Source: Albifimbria verrucaria
Lineage: Eukaryota > Ascomycota > Sordariomycetes > Hypocreales > Stachybotryaceae
Length of the DNA stretch: 64,000 bases
Assembly (NCBI GenBank): GCA_020081605.1
Contig: JAHREC010000018.1
Span: 248,001 to 312,000, forward strand
Reading direction: 5' to 3'
Part shown: in pieces, positions 37,657 through 50,688 of the stretch
Layout of the letters: each line of letters begins with the position of its first letter
How positions within the stretch are numbered: the first letter of the stretch is position 1
The notes under the pieces: model-generated
Told to the model about the DNA's origin: nothing
Seen by the model: only the letters and a program-made list of their open reading frames with translations
Databases searched by the model: none
Made by a program: the position numbers and the translations under genes

Positions 37657-39541
37657 TCAGCATCTGAGTTTACAGTTTGCGGACCAAAATCGTCTTCTCG
37701 GGGTTTGGAAAGCCCTTGGCTTGTTAGCAGGCTTTATCATTGGTAATTCTTGGGGTACCCTTACCATTGAGCCCACTTTGACGTTCGGATACCTTCCCAC
37801 CTCACCACCAGAATTCTTGAACTCGTAATTCAACAGAGCAGTTGCCATAATCATTTTGATCTCGTTGACGGCGAAGAATCTACCTGGGCATGCGTGGCGG
37901 CCGTAACCGAATGTTAAACTTGACTTGCCTACACCTATGAACTGGCTATTGGCCACAACTTCGGCAGCTTTTGTGCCTGTCAACTCCGACGTCTTGGCCA
38001 TTCGCGACCTGTAATGTCTGAGAGCATCAAACTCTTGAGCGTTTTCATGGATGTCTTCGTCGAAGCTGACACCGCCAGACGGTACCTCAATCACGACTCC
38101 AGCAGGGATGACCTGGCCGTTGGACAGTGTGAAAGGTTTGAGAACCTTTCTTTGGAAGGATGCTATGCCATGTTAGCTGCAACTCACAGTTTAATCTAAC
38201 CAATGAGATCATACAGGCACTCAGGGGTAGAATCGTAGAACCTCCTTCAGAAAACTATCCAATTTCTTCATATTTTGCATAGCGACATTTGTATATTGTC
38301 CGTCGGACTCAACAAGAGCCTGTCGTACGTCCTCTCGCAGCATTGGAGCAAGGCTTGGATCAGCGGCAAGTGAAAAGAAGCTGCAACTTAGTCGGTTGTG
38401 CGTTTTATTAGAAACTAAGAGAACTCACGCGTTTAGTGTGGTCATAGTCGTCGTATGAATGGCAGCAAAGCTGATATCTAGCTGGTTCTTTGCAAGTTCT
38501 GAATCGTCTACACGACCAAATTTCTGCTGTGAGTCGATGAGCCACTGCAGCATATCATCTGGTTTTTGATAGTCAGGATTCTTAGCAGCTTGTTGGCGGG
38601 CGGCGACAATTGGTTGGAGAAGATTCTCAGCCTCCGTGATACGGGTTTGCACTTTTTTAACCTGTGGCAAAAGTCTGGAGGCAAGGGGCCTCAGCCATAC
38701 TGGGGTAAATCCAATAATGTGTACTGCTGTCATCAAGTCAATTGTGTAGTTGATGGAGGCATCCAAGTATGCTTCATCGCGACAGAGCTCAGGTCCAACA
38801 AACACGCGGCCAGATACCATGGCGACAATGCGAAGTAGTTTATCGTTCATTTTCACTTCACTCCAATCAGAGGACTGGGGTAGTGTGAGGCGCATAGCGT
38901 CGACAACTTCTTCGTAAATCGTTGGATTAAGACGTACTGAAATCCATTAGCAAAGAATCATCCCATTGTATGTTCGTGATCTACGCACGCAGTGACGGTG
39001 TAAGAGAAGTCCTAATCGTGTGCGGCAGTGAAGGAACATTGGCATCGACGCCGGTATACTTTCCGTGCATTGACTGAAACGATTAGCCAAATAGAAGAGA
39101 AAAGATTACGAACTTCCATTTACCTCATTAACCGCTTCGATAAAACTCAGCACATCGTCTGGCAGCTTCTGAAGCTCTGGCAAAAAGCTGGTAGACATGA
39201 CTAATACGGGCGATTCTTGAGAGCCGTCAGCATGAAACGAACCATGATCTATCCTGTTACTTACTTCTAGAAGTCGTGATTCGGAAGATGCCGTCTTTGA
39301 ACTGTCACAGGTAAGCCAGCGTTATAGCAATTGATCGTAAAGGTATTTCCTACCTTTTATAACCTTCAGCATAAACCTTCCATCCTCCGCCGTTCATAAA
39401 ATCTTTCTGTCCTGAGCCTAAAAAGGGTATCTTCGCCAATGGGTTAGGCTGGAGGAATTTGTGCATTACCCAAGCGGTACTGAGGATAATGGCCGTGGCT
39501 GTAATAGCGGGCCATCTGCTTGACAGCTCGTTGATCATCAT
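37657..39541 (-). CDS. Cytochrome P450 (same class as the cluster P450), second copy
   Basis: Membrane-anchored monooxygenase. Start ATG 39541, with an N-terminal helix (ITATAIILSTAWVMHKFL). Landmarks are RVFVGPELCRDE, the I-helix ISFAAIHTTTMTTLNA, KEVLR (ExxR), and the haem loop FGYGRHACPGRF near the C-terminus. At least six exons are needed; the introns include GT...AG gaps near 39355-39301, 39271-39226, 39122-39071, 38989-38939, 38427-38383 and about 38235-38163. One frame break sits in the TTTT run at 39355-39358, at the first splice junction. The AAIHT helix is shared with the P450 at 21097. Whether this gene serves the peptide or polyketide pathway is open. Confidence 0.88.
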
Positions 39542-41951
39542 TCTGTACTCTTGGTGTATGTATCGACTGAAACAGATTTAGGGAAGTAGATCTCGTTTCT
39601 AAGGTTATCAATACCAACCATACTTGAGGGGGCCATGTCGTGTTCTATTATACACAAGAGTTGACGAACCCCTTGGGCGGAAGTGTACTAGCGTTGGAAC
39701 CAGTTTGTTGTTTTACCAGAGTTGGACTACTTGGACAACGTCTTGTCTCCAGAAAAGCCGCCCTGGTTTCAATAAACGTCGGATTCTCCAACGATGCCGA
39801 AATACCGCTTCTAACATACTGTGCAACACTCCGAAGAATAAGCTAATTTCGCAATCATCTGTGACAGTTTGTGTCGCAGCCATGACATTAGAATGATTCT
39901 CAGAGGCTTTAAACCACGGTGTTTCCACCATCCGAGTCATGTGCAGCAGGATTAGTTTACCTCCAAACATCAATTGGACTTGGCTGAAGGCGGGTGGACT
40001 AGTAGCCTGCTACGGCGGGCGGTCTAGGCCACTAGCTTCGGACTCGAGATGCAATCCGTGTCTCCACACAATGAAAGCAGTAGCTGATGAAAGTGTCAAT
40101 GTAGAATAAGGCTTGTTGTGACAACCCAAGTAGCTTATTTGGGGTGTCTATCATAATGAGTGCAGATATCCAATTTCTGCCCTCCAAGCGAATCCTTTGT
40201 TGCGCAGTGGTGGCTTATATCATCGACATTGCAAGATATGCTATTTGTGTGCAATTTTGCTTCATGTTGACATCGGAGGCTGTAAATACCTACTACCTTC
40301 ACCGATGAAGTCCAGACCTAGAACCCATTTCTCATCATCCTCGATGCAGTTCCTACCTACACAAAACGAGTCTTCCAGCTCATAGTTTCCGCCTACGCGC
40401 AAACTTTTCGCAATATCCCGTAAGTCACATCCACACGTAGCTTTGTTACCTTCTAGTGCCATGAAAACAGAGCAGGTTCTGTTTGTTATCACTGGCAGTA
40501 TGTATGACTAAGGGACATTCGCGTTTTGCTGTTGCACCAAGCTTTGTGCCAAGTTTTAGAGCTTGCAGGGTCCAGCTTCTTTATCCCCTTGGTGGCTTCG
40601 AAGAATAGCCAGTCAAGATGCTAGTGGGACTTGGCCTCGCGTTTTATGGAAATGCCTGTGAATCTCTAGCCATGAAAAAGAAGGAGGTGGATCCTTGCCT
40701 GCTAATCTCGGCAGCCAAATGTAGGCTCCGAGATTCGAGAATGGACATACGCCAAGTGGGCTGAGTCGAGGTCTAGGGTAGGCTAAACAAAGAGTGAAAT
40801 GTTCATACCGTGGGTCTCTGTTGCCCCCAAAAAACAGAAAGAAGAAAAAAAAAGGAAAAGAAGAAGAGATAATAATTAAAAAAATAGTAGATGCATTAAT
40901 AATGTACATAGGAAAAACCGTCGATTAATTTTAATATTTCTGCGGTATCATATTTATTGCACCCAGGTACTGAAATTGATAACACAAAACATTCGACATT
41001 CATCTAGTACACAGTCTAGACTAGATAACTGTAGATGACTAGAATATTGCAGACAATGAGAGCTGACTCAAGTTTTCTTTCTGAACTAAGAGCATATAGA
41101 CGGCCGGGCCTATTTTCGTTCTCTTATTCATGGCTGCGTGTTTAAATTTCACAGGAGAGCCCCATTTGGGGATTGCTGCCCACTGAAATAAGCCATGCTA
41201 AGCTGTATTGATAAACCCCCAGAACATTCGAATAGAGCTGTTCCTAATTCAACATGGAGCGACCTGGTGCTATAATCGATAAGGATTGCATACGTACTTT
41301 ACCTACCATCGGGTACCTCCTCATTTCCTGGACGCGACTCTGAATAGAAAATGAATTGGGTGCCAATGGTAATGGGATGTTAAATTCTTTTAGTATTTAT
41401 ATGCAGTACTTCAATATCTCTCCTGGTACTCTATCTATGATCTACAGAGCCCCAAAGTAAAAAATGTTACTTGAATAACTATCGAGTGGATGTACTGCCA
41501 CTGAATTACGCCCTGTCTAGGGAATAAGGCCGCACCCTAAGATCTAGCTGAGAAGCAATTTACCAGCCATCAATCACCCGGCTCAATGACAAAATGTGAC
41601 GTGAAGCCCCACTGAAAACCAGGATGCTCCACTCTGTGATTGTTGGTTCATCCATGGCCTACAACCAACAGCCACTGGGGCCTTTCCCATGTTGTTATTA
41701 CCCTGTGGTAACCTGCATTGCCGCCCCCTACTCCAGGAAACCACTCTCTTTATCACATTCCTTCTTGCAGTCGTCTTTTGACGAGTCCCTTCATTTGCCG
41801 CCTCACATCGTACTATGGTTGATTTTAAACATCACTATATTCGCTTGATCTATGTGTTTCTGAAACAAACATCAATCTTCAAGCAAACCAACCGGACCGT
41901 CACCTCAAGCGCTCAGAATTGGCGCGCAAGCCGGCCATAGCTTTCAGCATT
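39542..41951. other. Intergenic stretch of 2.4 kb
   Basis: No supported gene. It includes a purine-rich, A-dominated tract near 40830-40890. Confidence 0.4.
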
Positions 41952-43689
41952 ATGAAATTCCCCCTCTTGAATTGGCAGAGCGGACTATGGAAAAGCAATT
42001 CTCAAACCACTTCTGAATTGGCACGATCACTGCTGCAGACCGATTCAAGGAGGAGGGTTATGGCGGCTCTCTTGCAGAGGGTTTGCAGTATGCGAAACCC
42101 GCTGGCAAGGGCCTTAGAATAACTGTCCTGCTGCTCATCATATTGATGATATACTCGAATTTGCACTCAAAGCGACCATATACAACAGACTTGATTCTCA
42201 AAACGCCTGACTTGATGGACATGACCGCCACCCCCATGAACGATAGTTTGCGCAACATGCAATCCTTGCCGAAGCACACAATGAACTGCAATATAGACAT
42301 TGGTAGGCTTCGCGAAATGAGGGATATTTATGGGTTGGACGATCGAATTGAATATTTCAAACGCTATATTCGGTTTACACGTAAGCCTATCGAACGTCGA
42401 TCCTATACTTCATTACCACAGAGCTTTCTATCTCCCAGTCATACAAATGAGAACTTCCAAGCTCTAGATTTATCTAGAAGCCACGACCAGGTGGACAAAT
42501 GCAACCAGCCATTGGATATTTCCGTTCCGAACTCGCCGTTCCCGGCCGATGTTAACCTCTCCGACTTCATATTCGCAATTTCTACAACATATAAGCGCCT
42601 CACTGATTCATCAATAATCAGTGATTGGACCTTTGGTTGACGGATAGCAAGGGCAAGACCAACGGCGGTAAGCTCCTTCTTCGACTTCTTGACGCTTCCG
42701 ATCCCGAGCTTTTAGATATTGCGCAACAACTCGCCGATGTGGGTATTGATGCTGAAGTAAGTGCGTGGGATAGCCGGGTAGAGAAAGAGATGGCCGTCAG
42801 GTATCTTAATCTGGTACCAATGCTCTTTACTCATACAGATTCTTTATCCAAAAAGTGGTTAGTCTTATGCGATGATGATACTTTCTTTACAGCAATGAAC
42901 AGCATTATTGTAAGGTTTAGACAGTTCGACCATACAAGGCCCCTATATATAGGAACCTTGTCTGAGGATGTAACCGCGATGAAAATACATGGATCTCAGG
43001 CTTTTGGCGGTGGTGGAGTTTTCCTTAGCCGCCCACTGGCGGGAATTATATCCAGTCTCCAAAAAGCTTGCAGCGCACGGAAGAAGATCAAGCAGTCAAA
43101 CTCAGGCTGGGGCCCTCAAGGAGACATCCTCCTTCGCCAGTGTATCTACGACAATACTGACGTGCGTCTAACCCACCTACATGATCTTTGGCAGCTCGAT
43201 CTTATAGGAGATGCATCAGGGTTTTATGAAAGTGGCCTAAAGCCATATAGTGTCCATCATTTTAAAAATGGCAATAAATGGCATTCTGCATATCCACTCA
43301 ATACAACAAAAATTGCCCATATATGCGGCGAAGATTGCCCCTACCAACGATTTATTACAGCAGATAACTTTATCATATCCAATGGTTATAGCATTGCACA
43401 ATACCCTGACGGTATCGATTTTGACCTAGATCAAATAGAACGCACATTTCGCCCACTGTTCAAGGAGCATGGTTGGAATTTCGACTATACGTACGGCCCT
43501 CAGCGTCCTTCTCTGCATAAAACAGGAAAGAAGATCTCTTGGGAGCTCCGTAGCTCACAAAATATGGAGGATGGCTCTGTTACACAGGTGTATATCCGAA
43601 GAGGGAACGATGAGCGATGGGTCACAACCAGAAACGCTCCTATGAGAGCACTTGACGGTATTATTGAGCTTGTTTGGATTCCAGAATGA
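41952..43689 (+). CDS. Type II membrane glycosyltransferase, DUF604/fringe-like (GT31 type)
   Basis: A short cytosolic tail and one hydrophobic anchor (LRITVLLLIILMIYSNL) are followed by a luminal domain with KKWLVLCDDDTFF (DxD-type metal motif), QAFGGGGVFLSRPLA and GWGPQGDILLRQCI. These are the conserved blocks of the fungal DUF604/fringe-like family, which transfers sugars in the secretory pathway. Start ATG 41952 (MKFPLLNW). Two frame breaks, 42040-42041 and 42630-42631, are CC runs one base short. The donor and acceptor are not predictable. Confidence 0.83.
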
Positions 43690-44896
43690 ACTTGGTGCGT
43701 TACCTCAAGGTATCTCATTCAGGACTCGGGTATGAAGAGAGCTTAGCTTCCACACAACGTCTATGTTAATTTATAATAGATCTGAACAGAAGATGAAGAT
43801 ATTTCTAATCCTTGTATCCCAAATAGACCCTATCATATGTTGAACTTATATCAAATATACACTATAGAGAACCAACCTAATATGTACCAGAAACAATATA
43901 TTTCATATAGGTGATATACTACCCTAGCTCAGTTTCGAATGTTTAAAAGCTATATTCTACTGTCTTGAACTATTGAGACTGGCGCGGATCTAGATCATAG
44001 AATGAATAGGGATTATCAGTAGAGTTAAGATGACAGAAGCCACGAGCCCCATTTTTCAACACCCCTTGCCAACAATAGAAGCTGCTGTTACCAAGGCCCA
44101 AGTGCTGGAAAGTACTGATTACCCCTTTCCGCACGCGGAGCTTCGAATAGAGTTGGCTAGAGCTATTCGGCCTGAAGTTTGTCGAGAAACGGAACCGGGG
44201 ATTGTGTTGTAAATAGATCCTATCTAGACTTCAGGGAGAGCTGTCCTTAGTTGGAAGTTTGATCGTCATAGATTTGGTCGTGGTTCAGGATTTGTTTATG
44301 ATTTTGCGCTGTGTGACGTAACACATTAAGCTTCATGTCAAATGACCAGAGATAGATTCACGAATTGCAATGGTGATTCCACACCGCATAAAACTAAGGA
44401 TTATGGAAAGAAAACAAAGCAAAACTCTTTGAGATATTTAATGCCCTTATCGGCAAATTGGGTCTAAACGAACAAAATTGCTCATTGTGTCTGGCAATGC
44501 CAAAGTACTATTCTATAGTCTTCGGCTTGCATTGATATCTATGAGTTGTGCGGTACACTTGAGATAATTCGTTGGTCTGAAGTAACTGCCTACAATGCTT
44601 CAGAACTAAGCATGACCATAATGACGTACGTGGAGGTGCCAAGATTGCTATGGGCCATATACTAGTCGTTCACATTCGCGGAATCAAGGAGACAAGGGTA
44701 AACTTGGTTGGCTTGTTACTACTTTTGATCTGATAGTTTTATGAAGCTAGATGTTATCTGGCAGTGCACGGGAAACCTGCAGCTAACCTTATGATACATG
44801 ATGACTAAATCGGATCTTCTCTGTACATGGACTTAGCCAACTAGCTACATCGTTTCATATCGACGGAACACATAAAACCTGTATAGAAATCTGTCC
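43690..44896. other. Intergenic stretch
   Basis: Apart from the small open frame listed at 44030-44212, nothing recognised. Confidence 0.4.
44030..44212 (+). CDS. Small hypothetical open frame (60 aa)
   Basis: It begins MTEATSPIFQHPLPTIEAA and has amino-acid composition and codon choice more gene-like than its surroundings. No family recognised; it may be a fragment of a lost or spliced gene. Confidence 0.25.
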   Translation: MTEATSPIFQHPLPTIEAAVTKAQVLESTDYPFPHAELRIELARAIRPEVCRETEPGIVL

Positions 44897-47516
44897 TCAT
44901 ATGGTTGTTACCACTACTTTACCTTGTTTCAACCCCTTCGCTATAGCTGTTACTATGATCTCACCCTTCACCCCTCACGAGACCTAACAATAGCAAGAGC
45001 TAAGCCACTAAGAGCATTCCTTGTAAGCGACGGGAATGGAGTCAGGTCGGTCGGATTTCCATTATCGGTGGAAACAATCTCGCCCGGGCCAGTAATGGAA
45101 AATGTGATGCTATTCTGGCCATCTGGTACGACTTCACCGTCATCGTCTACAACAGTAACCGTAATGAATGACAAATCTGAACCGTCTGCGGAGATGGTCG
45201 TACGGTCGGCTGTCAATTGAAGACTTGATGCAGCACCCACTGTTCTCTTAGTGGCTTCTGCCCACAACGACCCGTTCTTATAAGTCACAACGCGGAGATC
45301 ACCTGGGGAGTAAGTGACGTTATCCCAGCGGAAACGATAAGTCAAAGGTTTTCTGGTAAGCCTGCCCACAGATTTACCATTGACAAAAGCTCTGCTTCAT
45401 CAGCAGAAGTAAAGACATGAACTGGGGTAACCTTGCCGACACGGCTAGCACCCCAGCTCCAGTGAGGCAAGATGTGGGCAAATCGAAGATCAGGTCGCCA
45501 GCAGGACTGATATAAGTAGAATCTGTCCTTTTGAACCCAGCTAGGTCAATTATGCCAAAATAGGAGCTACGTGCTGCCTCATAATCGTCAAAGGGCGTTG
45601 GCTCCCTAAGTAGTCAAAGCCAGTCCAGACAAATTCGCCCGCAACGTAGGGATGGGAGTCTTGTTGCATGAAGACATAGTCTGGACTAGCTGCCCAGGAA
45701 GGCGCGTATAGCTCATACGCGCTAACCTCGAGCGTAGTATAGTTTCCACCTACCCCTTCAGCAACAATTGCACTAATATTCCCTGTGACTGGAAATAGGT
45801 AGGCCCCCGAGTGCTGAGCGTAGACGCACTTTCGCTTGTCCAAAGTAACTTCTCTGGGTAGGTGGAGCGGAATGCCGGGAATGAAGGCCTGTTGTTTCCA
45901 CCTCGTCCTTCACCTTGGTAATTTAGACTTTCAATGTCTAAAAGATTGGCAAGGCCATCGCCCGGTTGTGCATTGTTGAGACCAGACGTAACCGGGCGTG
46001 TCTCATCCTCTTGGTACACAATGTCATATAGTAACTTGCCAGTGGCCGCACCTGCCGCTGATCTTTGCTCGGGGATTTCATTTCCGATACTCCAAGATAT
46101 TACAGAGGGGTGGTTAGCATCCCTACGGATGAAGGAACGCAGATCTGGCTCATGCCAGTCGGGGAATATCAAGTGGAAATCGTTGGCGGTTTTCCTTTCA
46201 TTCCACACGTCGAATGCTTCATCCATAACTAAGAACCCCATTTGGTCGGCCAGATCAAGAAACTCCGGTGCTGGAGGATTGTGAGACGTGCGAAGAGAGT
46301 TGGAGCCCAGTTCCAAGAGTAGTTGAAGCTGTCTTTCAGTAGCCCGATAATTCCATGCTGCGCCAAGGCTACCAAGGTCGTGGTGGTTGTTCGTTCCTCG
46401 AATTCGCACTTCTTTATCATTAACTAGCACACCTCGATCCGGATCATAAGCTATAGATCGAATACCAAATGTAGTTTCAAATCGATCAATAACCGTGCCA
46501 TTTTTTGTTTTGAGCGTTGTAGAAACCACATAAAGATTTGGAATTTGGTCTGGTGGTGGGCCCCAAAGTGACGGGTTGTTGATGCTTAAGGAGCTAGTTG
46601 TTGCCCTGTTTCCACCTGATGAAATGTTGACGGGAGTTTTAGGGAATTTGCCCACGACATTTCCTTTGGGAGATTTGACCTCAGACTCTACCAACACCTC
46701 TTGATCGTCGTCACTGTCATTGTCGACACTGACCACTAACTTGACAGTAGCCTGTTCGGCCGATACTGATGGAGTAGTGACCCGGGTTCCGAAATGGGCG
46801 ACATGTACCGGGTTCACTTTGACGACCCAAAGATTACGATATATTCCAGCTCCTGAGTACCACCGTGATGAATCGACAGCGTTTTCTACTCGAACTGCTA
46901 GCTGATTGACCTCGTCCAGTCGGATATATGGCGTCAGGTCGAGTCGGTAGGAAGCGTATCCAAATGGCCAGCCTCCAACAAGTATGCCGTTCAGCCAGAC
47001 AGCAGAATATGCCATGGCACCATCAACGTCTAAGTATATAGACTTGCCAGCATCAGCCGATGCAAATGTCAGTTGACGGCGGTACCAGCCCACGCCATTT
47101 ATTGGGAGACGCCCCATTCCACCACTTATTCCAGGAGCATTGAAGGGCCCTTTGATGGCCCAGTCATGAGGAATATTCACAGACTCCCAAGATTTATCAT
47201 CAAACAATGCCTGTGTATAGCTGACATTCTGCCCTGGAGGAGGCCCATCAGGGCGTTCGTGTCGAGTTCCATTTAGGATGAACTGATTGGCCGTTGGCAG
47301 AATCCAAGGCCGGAGTATTTTATTGTAAGACAATCCGTCTGGGTTGGAAGTGAAACGTGAAAACTTCCATCCTTTATTGATGCTGATCCGTTCTCTGCCG
47401 CCAGAGTCAAATTCTCCCAAATAACCCGCATTAGCAGGAAGTGATAGGAAAGCCAGGCTTAAAAGCTGGCAAACGCCTACTAATTTCATGCTCAGTAGCA
47501 AATTCATCAAATACAT
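44897..47516 (-). CDS. GH2 beta-galactosidase, secreted
   Basis: Hydrolyses beta-galactosides outside the cell. The signal peptide (KLVGVCQLLSLAFLSLPANA) is followed by the sugar-binding jelly-roll with VNIPHDWAIKGPF and GVGWYRR, an Ig-like region, then the TIM barrel with TNNHHDLG, the acid/base Glu in SWSIGNEIPEQ and the nucleophile Glu in LLWTSESAS. Two C-terminal domains carry ELFVNGKSVG-type and STDNGNPTDLTPFPS blocks. No intron is needed. The frame breaks in runs at 45804-45808, 45604-45606, 45527-45532, 45385-45388 and 44971-44974; reading through the last moves the stop to 44897. Several ATGs are possible (47516, 47507, 47489). Confidence 0.92.
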
Positions 47517-48845
47517 AATGAAAATACAGAACTTAGCTTTCGGTGAGTGGGGATCTCAGGTCCTTTTTAAACATAACCCACAATTCTACTTCCATTGCTA
47601 CCAAAGGCTATCAGGTCTTACAACCAGGGTAGAGTGAGGGACTGATTGCTCGGTGCTGTCCCTGACACCACAGAACATCCACCGCGGTTGCATCATCGTT
47701 TAGCGGCACAATAAGGAGCGAGAAGATGCGGGCCCGGCAGCTGTCTGACCTTGGAAACGTAAAGGAAGCGTCGATCTTGGGCTATAGCACCGCATCGTTA
47801 AAGCGGGAAGCATGCAGGTGGTGGGCAATGTCCACAATATTTTTCTTGGTTCTGGTTGCTATGTCGGACAGATTATGCGCTCCAATCTCTTCAGTGTGGA
47901 GAGAGAAATGCTACCCCAGGTTCGGGTGGAATGCAGGTCTGTAATAACTGCCGGTTTCGAGCCAATCGGATAGGTTAACAATAACGGTTAAGAATTTTTG
48001 CCATCCTGCTTGCACCAAGAACGATAATCGAAAGTATCAGCGAGCCCACGGGGAATAAGAGTAACGCGATTTTCACTTAATTTTTAATGAAGCCACATAA
48101 ACCAGTAACACTAGAGCGCCAAGTCGAATGTTATAATTCTTATGTCCGTCTTCCTCAATCATTTCCTCGGCCACCTACTGCCGTTACTTAAGCCCCTCTC
48201 CTACTGGAAAACAGTGAAGACCATCTCTTCTTTGTTTAAACTAGTTCCAATTTTGCTTTGAATGGCATGTAGGTTCGTGGAAGTTATTATATCTATAAAT
48301 CAAGCAATAAACCACCGTTGATAAAGCTCCTCAGCTGGCATCATAATAACCATAACTGATAGATCAGAGTATGTGATGGACTAAGAGGCCCTGTAATTAT
48401 CAAAGGCCCATACTATATAGTGCAGGAAAGAGGATAATCTACCAGGCACACCTGGCATAGACGGTTCGACTACCAATGGACTAGGGAACCTCCTTCGGTA
48501 TCGGAACTTCGTAAGTTTATACTAGTTGTTGTAACTAGGAACGTTCTGGCAACCGCAGTTGCGTGCGTATTCATCGAGAAAGTTCAAACCGCGGTTTAAG
48601 ATAATGGGTCCTACGAAGTGAAAATCGATCAGGTTCTTCAGTTGTGTCGGTTTAGTAGCAACATGGAAAAGTCGCTTTTACAATGTTCTCATAGTTCAAG
48701 GAACCACCGTCTGACAACAAGCAATCAACAATGTATAACATTACTCTATTATCATAGCTATTTACAAGCAATCTATCTCTTCAAACCATATCTATTGGCT
48801 TAATTAGGATAGTTTTCATCAGTACAGGCCGGCAGTACATATCTC
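47517..48845. other. Intergenic stretch
   Basis: No gene recognised in 1.3 kb. The region upstream of the galactosidase start should contain its promoter. Confidence 0.4.
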
Positions 48846-50688
48846 CTACTGCCTCGCTACTATCTGATCGGTCATGGTAGTAGCTTTATGGAAATGCCAT
48901 GGCTTGACTTTACTTTCAAAAAGCTCGTCTAACTCAGCAGCCGACCGTCTAGAGAATCAAGTATTAGTTATTGCACATATTCTTAGCTAACGTAGGAAGA
49001 CATTTGTCACCAGTCAAGATCGTCTACTTACCCTTTCGTCTCCGGAATCAGAAACCACATGGCAATGGTAAATGGTAGACCAAGGCCAGCAAAAAACCAG
49101 GAGGTTTTGAGGCCCCAATTCCACTCATTAAGATTTATCATGTATGGGACCAGAATTCCCATCAGAATGCTCGCGACTGTTGTAATAGCAAGGGCAAATC
49201 CGGTGGTAAATTGACGTAATCTCTGCGAAGAAATTTCTCCAGTAAAACCAGATCCAGTAGAACTATTAGCAACGAGGCCAATATCTGCTCATAATATGAT
49301 TAGTATTGGCTCGAGAGTATTGCAACATGGGTACTTACTCCAAACAACAGTGAAAAATATCAGCAAATAATTGGATGCTCGCGAACTTGGAGTGATACCT
49401 AATATACCAACTATGACACAGCAAGACCAGCAGACAGTGGTACCACTACAGGCTATTAGGCGACGACCGTACGTATCGGCCACCCAGATGAAAACAGCAC
49501 TGAAAAAATATTAATACCCGAAGTGATACAAGTGATCATGAAAGGATCTTCGAAGCCGATTTGTTGAAAGAAGTATGTAGAAAAGCCGAAGAAAATACCC
49601 AAACCAATGAATTGTTGTGACAAGAGCGTCCAGCAGGATATAAGAGTTCGTAGACCATCCCGGCCGTAAAATATGGCGTGCCATTTTTCGCGACCTTGTT
49701 CCGCGGCAACAGAATTTTCGTGTGTAAGATTTAGAATCAGTAACTCGTACTGATGGTCAAGGTTGTAATCTTTGACACCCCAGTGTAAGCGCTTCAATGA
49801 CTGCTTGCTGCGCTCCTGCTTGCCCTTGGATGCAGCCCAGGCGGGAGACTCAGGAACGAAGATGTAGATCAATAGCATAAGACCAATTTGACTCCACTGA
49901 GAGTAGACTGGTGTCAAGTAATTTTGGGGACTTTTCTCGTTCATCACCTTGAGGGCGACAGGGGCGAAAAATTGTCCGATAAGCCACCAAAGGGTGTAGG
50001 ACATTAGTAGAGCACCTCGGATACGCACCGGGGCCACTTCTGAGATGTAGGTAGGTATAGTCGATTGCAAACAGCCGACCCCAATACCACCAAAGACCTT
50101 GGACACAAGCCAAACCTTCCAGTCTTTAGCGACACATTCCAGCGCGATACTTATAGCCAAGTTGATCCAAATCCAGTACATCGCAAACTTCCTTCCCCAA
50201 CGATCAGATAGAAATGGAAGGGTCACCATGCCGAAACACTGACCGCAAGCTGTGACAACGTTCCATACGCTCAGAATGGAAGACTCCAAGTAAGGTTGAC
50301 CTTGAGAGTTATGCGCAGTGGCAAACTGTGAGATGAAGCCAGCGTTTGCAATCATATTACCAGCAATACTGGGTACAAAAGGCTACTATTAGCTCCATCT
50401 CTGTCTTTCGAGCTGGACAAGATCGTGGGGTGTAAGGCACTTTACTTACCCGATCTGGTACCCATCTGTGGCAGCGCTGAAAGTCATCATGAAGCAGACA
50501 AATGCATTAAACTTGAATTTCTTGACTGTCTCATATACCGTCAGCTTCTCGTAGCCGCTCAAGGCCTGACCAGCAATCGCAGCTCGAGTATTGAGGCTGT
50601 TACGATTAATTGTATTTCGTTTGTTGTGGACATTGGCATCGTTGGTAGCTGTGGATGGGGGCTTTTCTACCGCTGCAGTGGTAGACAT
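48846..50688 (-). CDS. MFS sugar transporter (alpha-glucoside/hexose type)
   Basis: Proton-coupled sugar importer of the plasma membrane. Start ATG 50688 (MSTTAAVEKPPS). Family marks are FMMTFSAATDGYQIG, LSDRWGRKFAMYW, the loop PVRIRGALLMSY, PESPAWAASKGK, LLSQQFIGLGIFFG, VADTYGRR and the C-terminal FLIPETKGRSAAELDELFE, with the expected twelve hydrophobic helices spread over several exons. The frame breaks once in the six-A run at 49503-49508. It sits next to the GH2 galactosidase, with divergent reading excluded because both are on the minus strand; the pair may serve galactoside use. Confidence 0.91.
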
